Shown: positions 1 through 6,563 of the stretch, piece by piece
Layout of the letters: each line of letters starts with the position of its first letter
How positions within the stretch are numbered: position 1 is the first letter of the stretch
NCBI GenBank assembly: GCA_019307805.1
Contig: JAFDIX010000009.1
Span: 1-19,879, forward strand
DNA: 19,879 nt
From: Deltaproteobacteria bacterium
GTDB lineage: Bacteria; Desulfobacterota; DSM-4660; Desulfatiglandales; HGW-15
Reading direction: 5' to 3'
Notes under the pieces: generated by a model
Told to the model about the DNA's origin: nothing
Database searches by the model: none
What the model saw: only the letters and a program-made list of their open reading frames with translations
Made by a program: the position numbers and the translations under genes

Positions 1-198
1 GCCAGGAGGGCCTTTACAGTGTCGGTGTGGCCTTTATATGCCGCTTCCGTCAGGGCTGTAAAGCCGTTGTTGTCTTTAGAATTGACATCAGCACCCTTCG
101 CCAGGAGGGCCTTTACAGTGTCGGTGTGGCCTTCTGCTGCCGCTTCCGTCAGGGCTGTAAAGCCATAATTGTCTTTAGCGTTGACATCAGCGCCCTTT
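1..198. repeat. Tandem 99-bp DNA repeats (ankyrin units)
   Basis: Units 1-99 and 100-198 are in exact 99-bp register and differ at about 11 positions by eye; a more diverged third unit begins at 199. The period equals 33 codons, so the array is the DNA face of the ankyrin repeats. Near-identity suggests recent duplication of units. Confidence 0.9.
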
Positions 199-332
199 GC
201 CAACAGGGCCTGCACAATGTCGGTGTCTCCCTTCTTTGCCGCTTCAATCAATGGGTTCGTCACTGCGGGGCTTTCAGCAGTAAACATAAATATAACTGCT
301 AACAGTAAGCATACACTTAGCCTGCATTTCAT
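1..332 (-). CDS. Secreted ankyrin-repeat protein (N-terminal part, runs off window)
   Basis: Translating the minus strand from ATG at 332 gives MKCRLSVCLLLAVIFMFTAE, a short signal peptide, then ankyrin repeats: PLIEAAKKGDTDIVQALLAK, GADVNAKDNYGFTALTEAA, GHTDTVKALLAKGADVNSKD and so on. The ankyrin consensus (TALTEAA..GHTDTVKALLAKGADVN) is unmistakable in each 33-residue unit. A strong Shine-Dalgarno AAAGGAG lies 8 nt before the ATG and decides the start. The gene is open at position 1, so only about 110 residues are visible. Ankyrin repeats bind proteins; the signal peptide predicts a periplasmic or envelope location, and the partner cannot be told. It lies 570 bp downstream of the DUF1573 gene on the same strand, probably as a separate transcription unit. 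Confidence 0.88.
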   Translation of the reverse strand, partial: MKCRLSVCLLLAVIFMFTAESPAVTNPLIEAAKKGDTDIVQALLAKGADVNAKDNYGFTALTEAAAEGHTDTVKALLAKGADVNSKDNNGFTALTEAAYKGHTDTVKALL

Positions 333-899
333 ATCGATTACTCCTTTGATCCTTGTTTTATGAAGGGTTCGGCTTTGTAGGGGATAAATAATTTCCCAAC
401 AGAAGAAGATGCTCTGTCAGGAGCATGGCTGGCCCAGTTTGATAGGGTTCTCCATTTGCTGCTCTCCATTGAGGTTAGAGAGTTGAGGAGAAATGAAATT
501 GATTCGTCAGACCGTAGTGGGTGAAACGAGCTGTGTCAAGTAGATTCGGATAGGGTTATTAGCGTGTGTTGTGGGTGGCTTTGAGGTTCAAAAATTACCA
601 TATCATTGATTTTATATAATCCTCTTTTGGTTATGACTACCAGATGAAACATTGAAAATCCTCTGACTTTCTATTACCCAAATGAACCTATCATTTTTCG
701 TAAGCCAAAATTTTGAAGGTTACTAATAAGCTGCAATCTGGGAACCCATTTCGATCACAAGCAGATTCACAAAAGTAATGTTGAATGGGCTAGCCTTTGC
801 TACCTGATAAAATTGGCTATCTTGAAATTTAAATATTTCTTGACTTTATAGGGACACGGGCAAGGTTTAGCCGTTCACTGTTCACCGCTCACAGTTCAC
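333..899. other. 567-bp AT-rich spacer without a gene
   Basis: No open reading frame with coding character was seen on either strand. The stretch holds the ankyrin gene's ribosome binding site (about 341-347), a small 6-bp hairpin (ATGCTC 409-414 / GAGCAT 421-426, loop TGTCAG) without a following T-run, and the heptamer array at 873-900. The ankyrin gene's promoter should lie in its left part, but no convincing -35/-10 pair was found. Confidence 0.6.
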
Positions 900-900
900 T
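873..900. repeat. Four degenerate 7-bp repeats (GTTCACT type)
   Basis: Plus strand reads GTTCACT, GTTCACC, GCTCACA, GTTCACT as four head-to-tail heptamers, abutting the TAA stop (900-902) of the DUF1573 gene. Purpose unknown; the type resembles low-complexity intergenic repeats I associate with related genomes. Confidence 0.65.
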
Positions 901-1646
901 TATTGTTTCGTGCGGAATTTTCCCCGGATTCGAATCGAAATTTCTGGTTTTTCAGGATAGTTGGTTTTCAGCCTTAAAAACCCAAGATAGGTTTCCGGCG
1001 TCTCGGAAATATTGGTAAAACTCACCTTGTATTCTTTCCCGGGTGTAATCTCTTCTATGCGATAGGTCGCTTTTGCATCCAGGTTAAAGCTGGCCGGTTC
1101 GAGCTTAAGAGGTTTCTCTTTTTGGGCCTTTATTTCAACAGTCGCTGTGACTTTATCTCCGGGCAACCCTTCAAGCCTGACATATCGTGTCGAGACAAAG
1201 ATGGGGACCTTGACGAAAACGTCAAGGCTCAGGGTCGTTACGGGAGTCTTTGGGTCATTGGTATAGACCCTGGCGCTCTTATGGACCTTGCCCCGATATT
1301 CCCTGGTATCTATCTTCAGCGTAATCTTTCCCTCCCCTCCGGGGGGGATGACCTTGTCAAAATCGGCCACCGCACACCCTCACCCGGGTTTGACCTTGAT
1401 AATCTGGAGTGGCTCCCGTCCCTTGTTCAGGACCGTGAAGGTATGTTCGATGCTCTGGCCTTGCTCCACCGGCTCGAATTGAAAATTTTTCTCGGGGATC
1501 ACGATTTGGGGGGACATGGAATCCTGGGCCCAGGCATAGGAGAAGAGTGAAGACGAGAACAGCAGGATAAGCACTATTCCGAGCCAAACACTCTTGGTTT
1601 GCCGGGGGATTTCACTGGAACACCTGGAGCGCCATTGTTTTTTCAT
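900..1646 (-). CDS. DUF1573 exported protein with in-frame TGA at a conserved Cys (candidate selenoprotein)
   Basis: Reading from ATG at 1646 to TAA at 900-902 in one frame gives 248 residues, interrupted only by TGA at 1382-1380 (residue 89). Residues 1-41 look like a signal peptide (basic start, hydrophobic VWLGIVLILLFSSSLF, cleavage near AWA/QDS). The DUF1573 signature follows: FTVLNKGREPLQIIKVKPG, then TGA, then GCAVADFDKVIPPGGEGKIT and GKVHKSARVYTNDP. In this family the position reads (S/G)CGCT, so TGA replaces the first Cys of the Cys-Gly-Cys pair, with homology uninterrupted on both sides. Two explanations remain: selenocysteine insertion (helped by a hairpin just after the TGA) or a nonsense mutation or base error (TGC/TGT to TGA). 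The start is only 2 nt after the rex stop, so it is probably co-transcribed and translationally coupled with rex. The shorter frames 1646-1380 and 1370-900 would otherwise be called as two separate proteins. The molecular role of DUF1573 is not established. Confidence 0.75.
1347..1382 (-). promoter_or_regulatory. Candidate bacterial SECIS hairpin downstream of TGA
   Basis: On the minus-strand RNA, UGA (1382-1380) is followed by 8 nt, then stem GGUGGCC (1371-1365) paired with GGUCAUC (1353-1347): 7 pairs, two of them G-U, with an 11-nt loop (1364-1354) whose first base is G. The UGA-to-loop distance is 15 nt. Known bacterial SECIS elements have a short stem soon after UGA and a G at the start of the apical loop, so position and shape are roughly right, with spacing at or just under the usual minimum. 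The fold was done by eye; the stem is moderate and could be chance. Confidence 0.4.
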
Positions 1647-1648
1647 GG

Positions 1649-2302
1649 TTATAGTCCCATTTCATGCTTCAGTTTGTAGGAAAGTATATCTAATTTAATG
1701 GTAAAATCGATGTTTTCAACTCTGCAACAATCCGGGACGTGAATCTGTGTCGGAGAAAAGTTGAGAATGGCGTTTACCTGGGCGTCCAGAAAAAGATCCG
1801 CCACCATCTGGGCCACCTCTGGAGGCGTTGTGATAACGCCTATCTGGATTTCCAGTTCCTCCACAGTGAATACCAATTCTTCCAGATCCTTTACCATCAG
1901 ACCGCTGGGCAGAACCCTTCCGATCTTTTCAGTGTCGGTGTCAAAGGCAGCGACGAAATTAAATCCCCTGGCAGGGAAATTCTGGTGCTGGAGCAGGGCC
2001 GAACCGAGATTACCAATGCCTGCAATGCCCATGTTCCACTCCCGGTTGACCGCCAGTATCTTCATTATTTCATGCTTCAGATCCCTGACATCATAACCCA
2101 CACCCCGCACGCCGAACTCACCAAAGTAACCCAGATCCTTCCGAACCTGCGCCGGATTCACCTGACACAGCCAGGCCAGTTTGTCGGAAGAAACCATTCT
2201 GTAACCGTCAAATTCAAGTAATTCAAGCTGCCTGTAGTAGAGAGAAAGTCTGGTAATGGTTGCCTTGGGTATCTTATCCGTTTTGATCAATTCCCTTTTC
2301 AT
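1649..2302 (-). CDS. rex: Redox-sensing transcriptional repressor Rex
   Basis: 217-residue cytoplasmic repressor that senses the NADH/NAD+ ratio and releases DNA when NADH binds. The N-terminal winged helix shows IPKATITRLSLYYRQLELLE and the near-diagnostic PAQVRKDLGYFGEFGVRGVG; the Rossmann half has the nucleotide-binding glycines of GIAGIGNLGSALL, followed by a conserved AAFDTD strand. Length fits the family (about 205-220). The frame is open far upstream of 2302, but Rex homology begins at MKRELIKTDKIPKATITRLS, so ATG 2302 is chosen; its ribosome site (GGAAAAG) is weak. TAA at 1649-1651 is 2 nt before the DUF1573 start. Divergent from the kinase pseudogene across a 185-bp gap. No classical Rex operator (TTGTGA-N-TCACAA) was seen nearby, so autoregulation is not supported by sequence. 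Confidence 0.95.
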   Translation of the reverse strand: MKRELIKTDKIPKATITRLSLYYRQLELLEFDGYRMVSSDKLAWLCQVNPAQVRKDLGYFGEFGVRGVGYDVRDLKHEIMKILAVNREWNMGIAGIGNLGSALLQHQNFPARGFNFVAAFDTDTEKIGRVLPSGLMVKDLEELVFTVEELEIQIGVITTPPEVAQMVADLFLDAQVNAILNFSPTQIHVPDCCRVENIDFTIKLDILSYKLKHEMGL

Positions 2303-2417
2303 CGCTTTTCCATCCCGGCGGGCCCAAATACATGACCTGCCCCTATTTTTTTCTGATCCAAGAGGTTCTTGAACCGGAGAAGTTTTATAGCATAGCCTTG
2401 GAAGATGCTGCAATAAA

Positions 2418-2460
2418 ATTGTAATGACATTACTTCTTGTTTTGCTATAAAATGTTTTAT
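2418..2460 (+). promoter_or_regulatory. Divergent rex/kinase control region: promoter with two inverted repeats
   Basis: A plausible sigma-70 promoter points at the kinase: -35 ATGACA (2424-2429), 16-nt spacer, -10 TATAAA (2446-2451). A perfect 13-bp palindrome GTAATGACATTAC (2421-2433) covers the -35, and a second inverted repeat (ATAAAA/TTTTAT, 2447-2460) covers the -10 and start region. This arrangement suits a repressor operator; which protein binds is unknown. Confidence 0.5.
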
Positions 2461-2487
2461 GGTTTTTTTTGATCGGAGTTGAATCCC

Positions 2488-4629
2488 ATGACCAGTAAGG
2501 TCCCAAAAGAAATGAATCGATCGGACAAGTCCCTCTCCGGGGATGGAGAACCTGACATGGCGCCTGGAGACGGTACCACAATGGATCCCGATTTTTGCCT
2601 CTCTGATGAACGATACCGTGCCTTTATTGAAAACATCGATGAAGGAGTGTATGAGACTGACGGACATGGGAACTTTATTTATTTCAACAGTGCCCTGTGC
2701 AAGGTCTTCGGCTTTCCAAGGGAAGAGATACAAGGTGTCGGCTACAGCAAATTCATGGACGCAAAGCATGCGCGCATGGCATACGGCGTCTTCAACAAGA
2801 TCTTTGTCACCCGAAGAGGCGTTACAGACCTCCTTTGGGAAATTATTGATAAAAAGGGCAAGACCAGGAACATTGAGCTTTCGGCCAATCTCATCGTCGA
2901 CAGTCTTGGCAAGAAGATCGGTTTTCGAGGGATCGCTCGGGATGTCACGGAAAGGCACCAGACGCAGCAACGGCTCAGGGAATCAGAAAGGCGCTACAGG
3001 GTTCTCCTTGATTTTATGCCCTATCCTGTAGTGGTCTTTGCCGTTGATGGCCGGGTCTCCTACCTGAACCCCGCCTTCACTGATGTCTTTGGGTGGACCC
3101 TTGCCGAACTCCAGGGGAAACGCATTCCCTACGTGCCACCCGACCTCGCTGAGGAGACAAAGGAGAACATTAAGCGGCTCATGCAGGAAAAAATCATCCT
3201 GCGAATTGAGACCCGAAGGCTGACCAAGGGTGGGCGTGTTCTGGATGTGATCATGAGAGGGGCTGTCTTCTCAACGGGAGGAGATGAACCGGATGGTTCG
3301 TTAATAATCCTCCGGGACATTACCCATGAAAAGAGAATGGCCCGGAACAATGAGGCCCTTCTCAAGATAAGCATGGCCCTCCCCGCATACCCGGACCTTG
3401 AAGATCTTCTCGATTACATCAGCAACCAGGTCAAACAGCTCCTGAATGCAGGAGGGGCCCTGGTTATTCTTCTGGATGAAATAAAACAGGAATTCTTCTT
3501 TCTTGGCGCGGCCTATGACGACACGGCCACCCAGAAAAGGGTCAAAAAAATCCGTTATTCTGTGAAGAACTCCGCAGCGGGAAGGGTACTCACTACAGGC
3601 AAACCCCTCATTGTGGAAGATACCTCCAAAACCCCCTACTTCTCCCCGGTTGTAGACCGGAGATCCGGATCCGACACAAGGAATCTCCTGGCCGTGCCCC
3701 TCAGGAGCAGTGATCGCATTTTCGGGGTTCTCATGGCCCTCAACAAAAAAGAAGGCATCTTTGATCAGGCGGACACGGACCTCATGAATATGATTGAGGG
3801 CACTGTTTCACTGTCCATAGAGAACGCCAGGTTCTCTGAAGAAGTAAAGGAGGCATACAGGGAGGTCAGCAGTCTCAACAAGGCAAAGGACAAGGTCATC
3901 AACCATCTTTCCCACGAACTTAAAACACCCGTTTCCGTGCTATTGGCCTCACTCAATATTCTCACCAAAAAACTGGACGCACTTCCTGAAGAGACATGGA
4001 AACAGACCATTGAACGGGCCCACAGGAACCTCGAACGCATCCTTGAGATCCAGTACGAGGTGGAGGATATCATGCAGGATAAGGAGTTCAGGATTTACGG
4101 TCTCCTCTCCATGCTGCTGGATCAATGTGCCCGGATTTTTTAAAACAAAGGTTGAACATACTCAAACCCAGATTCTCCCATCGCCAGGTGGACATCTCCA
4201 CCGACATGGAGGCGGTGTCTGAAATCTGCATTCCCAAAGAAGTACTGGAAAAGGTGTTTGACGGTCTCTTGAAGAATGCCGTAGAGAACACCCCGGATGG
4301 GGGAAAGATTGATATCCAGGTACGGGGGAAGGGTGAAGGTGTGGAATTGGTGGTGCATGATTACGGCGTAGGCATCACTGAAGAGAACCAAAGGCGGCTC
4401 TTTGAAGGTTTCTTTACGACCCAGGAGACCATGGCCTATTCCTCAAAGCGACCTGGAATCCTCGCGATGTGGATTCATTCCCAAAGACAGCGATGTCTGC
4501 CCCGGTGAAATCAGTGAATGCCGGTTCTGCGATAAACGGGAAGTATGTCACGGCTCAGGTGGGACGGTCTTCACTCTCTTTTTCTCCCCCGCGCCTGATG
4601 TGGGGTGTGAGGTTGAGGCAAAATCCTAG
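2488..4629 (+). pseudogene. PAS-PAS-GAF sensor histidine kinase, broken by two frame-disrupting lesions
   Basis: ATG 2488 follows GGAG at 2474-2477. Frame 1 encodes two PAS domains (about residues 35-155 and 165-285), a GAF domain (about 300-450) and the dimerisation/phosphoacceptor helix with NHLSHELKTPVSVL (His 476), then stops at 4141-4143. The ATP-binding part continues in another frame from about 4125: N box LLKNAVENTPDGG, G1 box DYGVGI, F box FEGFFTTQET. After YSSKRP the signal returns to the first frame near 4450: SSRCGFIPKDSDVCPGE, SECRFCDKREVC, GSGGTVFTLFF, ending at TAG 4627-4629. Between these pieces the G2 glycine box is missing, and the linker after MLLDQCA looks shortened against relatives as I remember them. 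Two lesions with deletion make a working kinase unlikely; the first piece alone (552 residues) could still sense but not phosphorylate. No response regulator is adjacent. The Cys-rich tail (six Cys) is unusual and could once have bound metal. Confidence 0.8.
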
Positions 4630-4634
4630 CGAAG

Positions 4635-4762
4635 CTCCGCCTTCCTGTCCCGCCGGGGGCGGGGAAACCGACGAGTTGAGAAAAAACGTAATCCATTGCT
4701 TGAGGCGAAGCGATGCTGGATGCTGGTTACTGGATGCTGGTCGAAGATCCCGTCTTTAGCGG
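4635..4762. repeat. Dispersed intergenic repeat, copy 1
   Basis: Contains CTTCCTGTCCCGCC with a hairpin CCCGCC (4649-4654) / GGCGGG (4658-4663), then GATGCTGG units around 4713-4740 and a tail GGTCGAAGATCCCG. The same order of parts recurs at 15451-15560, and the tail recurs at 12050-12070. It sits between the 3' ends of the kinase pseudogene and the PurF-like gene; the hairpin lacks a T-run, so it is not a clear terminator. Confidence 0.65.
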
Positions 4763-4867
4763 GGAGGAAAAATTTCCCGCCTATCAATCCTCAGTAGACC
4801 GCTAGAGAAGGCCTACCTAATCCTTATATACTCCGCACAACCTACACCCTGAGCTATGCGCCCGGCC

Positions 4868-6346
4868 TTACCTTGCCCTGCAACGGGTGCATCTGTCTAC
4901 CTCTTCCTTGAGCCAATCCGGCCAAAAGACCTCATCTATGGGATAACTGGCGTCCAGTGCCTGGAAAGAACCTTCGCCCGCCACCTTTCTGATATTTTCC
5001 TGGGTGTTGTACTTGACTTCATCCACGCCCGCCAGTTTTGCCACAGCCCTATTAATTTCCTCCAGGGACTTGTCATAGGGATTGTCATCCTTAAATGCCC
5101 TCTGTACCGCCAGTTCATGGAGGCATGCCGGTCCCCTGTGCCATTCCTTGAATGAAGGGAAAACCATGGGACCATAGGAGATCCAGAACTCGATGTATTT
5201 TGCTCCCGCATTGTAGACGACCCAAACCGAGCCCCCCTCACTGACGCTTCCCCTGACGATACTGTCATCACCCATGGCCACGTTCTTTTCCCGAAGCAGG
5301 GAGTCTATGCCGCCGAATTTGAGCCCCACCTCCTGGGTCCTTGTTTGTCTTTCACCTTCTTGAAAAGTCCTGACCGCCTGGGGGAGCTTGATCAGGGCGG
5401 GAAGAAGTTTTTTCTCGAGTCCTTCCGCGATACCAACGGTGACCCCCCAGCCCGACTCAGGATTGGGGATAACGATATCCGCCTTGGAAGACTTGTAATA
5501 CTGCACCAGTTCAAGGCCCAGCTCTCTCCTTATCTGAAATATTTCCTTTCCCCTGAACAGAGAGGCCACATTCCCAAAGTATACCCCTTGAAATATATCG
5601 GGCATAAGGGGGCTCTCAAACAGTCTCCTGGTCTCGACTCCCCCTGAGGCACATATGGTCATTTCCCCGCCATCATATTCCCTCTCGGTGATGCCGTTTA
5701 ACCGCTGGTGAGAGCAGGATTCAGAACTCACGACAAAAGTGTCGTCGATGACGGCAAAACAAAAAGGTTCAAAGGCCCTCTCATCATTCAAGGCAATCAG
5801 AGAGGTCTCCTTCCCGTCATAGACCAGGGCCACGAGGGCGAATGTGGCCCTTCCCCGAAGTCTTTCCAGGAGTTTTGCACCGGCCTCAAATGAGATGCCT
5901 TCCTGGCCGATGTACTTGTGCAGCAGGGCGCCGATGACTTCTGTTTTGTTGTCGGTTTGAAGGCTGTAGTCATAGTCCAGCTCTGCCCTGAGGTCATCGT
6001 CCTTGATGAGATAGCCATCCATGGTGATGACAACCCTATAGGGGGATTCGCCCCTGGGAGATACTTCTATGGGCTCTGCATTGTTTTTTTCAGCTATTTT
6101 TCTTTTTGTATATCCGATATTTCCAATGGCCGCTGTGGGAGCCAGGTCCTGAAATACCTTGACCATGCTATAGTCTATGACTTCCGCAATTCTACCCAGG
6201 CCCTTGTGAATATGAATTCCCTTACCACTGCCCACTGCCAGGCCCGTGCTCGCCTTTCCCCTGTGCTGACAGGCACCGGTGGCCAGAAAGGCCTTGTTCA
6301 CCAGTTCCTTGTCATCCAATCCATACACCCCCACAATACCGTCCAT
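4868..6346 (-). CDS. PurF-like phosphoribosyltransferase paralogue with degenerate glutaminase domain
   Basis: 492 residues; start ATG 6346 is backed by GGGAGGGG just upstream. The fold follows PurF throughout: Ntn-hydrolase half (IVGVYG, CQHRGKASTGLAV, LRGRATFALVAL, SSESCSHQRLNG) and a phosphoribosyltransferase half (PESGWGVTVGIAEGLE and the PRPP loop MGDDSIVRGSVSEGG, about 357-372). True PurF starts with a catalytic Cys; here the protein starts M-D-G. The loop HVRYST of PurF is NIGYTK (Arg lost), HNG is MDG (Asn to Asp), and the MDSE region reads NKTE. So glutamine hydrolysis is very unlikely, while PRPP binding looks intact. The C-terminus ends in RCTRCRAR, a CxxC like the Fe-S pair of Bacillus-type PurF, but the other two cluster Cys are absent. 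A canonical PurF is encoded at 10583-12013, so this paralogue is probably not the main purine enzyme: it may use ammonia, receive it from a partner, or be regulatory. Own promoter at 6390-6418. Confidence 0.82.
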   Translation of the reverse strand: MDGIVGVYGLDDKELVNKAFLATGACQHRGKASTGLAVGSGKGIHIHKGLGRIAEVIDYSMVKVFQDLAPTAAIGNIGYTKRKIAEKNNAEPIEVSPRGESPYRVVITMDGYLIKDDDLRAELDYDYSLQTDNKTEVIGALLHKYIGQEGISFEAGAKLLERLRGRATFALVALVYDGKETSLIALNDERAFEPFCFAVIDDTFVVSSESCSHQRLNGITEREYDGGEMTICASGGVETRRLFESPLMPDIFQGVYFGNVASLFRGKEIFQIRRELGLELVQYYKSSKADIVIPNPESGWGVTVGIAEGLEKKLLPALIKLPQAVRTFQEGERQTRTQEVGLKFGGIDSLLREKNVAMGDDSIVRGSVSEGGSVWVVYNAGAKYIEFWISYGPMVFPSFKEWHRGPACLHELAVQRAFKDDNPYDKSLEEINRAVAKLAGVDEVKYNTQENIRKVAGEGSFQALDASYPIDEVFWPDWLKEEVDRCTRCRAR

Positions 6347-6389
6347 TTTCCCCTCCCAAGATGAAGTGACGTTCCGGATATCAGTAGGG

Positions 6390-6418
6390 ATAATAGAAGT
6401 GGATCCATTTTAAGTCAA
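6390..6418 (-). promoter_or_regulatory. Strong sigma-70-type promoter for the PurF-like gene
   Basis: Minus strand: -35 TTGACT (6418-6413), 17-nt spacer, -10 TATTAT (6395-6390), giving a predicted start near 6383 and a leader of about 37 nt with GGGAGGGG before the ATG. Both hexamers are near consensus. Confidence 0.7.
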
Positions 6419-6519
6419 TGGACTTATTCACACAGGAATGGCAAGCGATATTCCTCAGGTAAAGTACAAATGAAGGCGGTAATTAAAAGGAATAAGGAGT
6501 GGATTGTTTTCAGGCATGA

Positions 6520-6533
6520 GTTTGCTTGCAAAC
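6520..6533. other. Short inverted repeat between the porin and PurF-like genes
   Basis: GTTTGC (6520-6525), TT, GCAAAC (6528-6533). It lies about 30 nt past the beta-barrel gene's stop. No T-run follows on the minus strand, so a terminator is not supported; it could be an operator or chance. Confidence 0.3.
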
Positions 6534-6563
6534 AGGGGAGACGCCCCCCCATTCTTGACCCTC

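Noticed and set aside
1..198. CRISPR array
   Set aside because: The repeats are contiguous 99-bp coding units with no spacers, translating to ankyrin repeats.
822..850. Plus-strand promoter-like pair TTGAAA-N17-TTTATA
   Set aside because: In AT-rich spacer and pointing antisense into the DUF1573 gene with no plus-strand gene downstream; likely chance.
2303..2581. Upstream extension of rex to 2581
   Set aside because: The extra residues have no Rex homology, cross the divergent promoter and run into the kinase gene.
4130..4145. Programmed -1 frameshift in the kinase at the T6-A4 run
   Set aside because: The frame does not fit a canonical X-XXY-YYZ heptamer, and a second lesion with loss of the G2 box downstream means a shift here would not rescue a kinase. 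Transcriptional slippage is not excluded.
4810..4867. tRNA-like start on the minus strand (GCATAGCTCAG...)
   Set aside because: It resembles a D-arm box A, but no matching D stem, anticodon arm or T arm with GGTTCGA follows.
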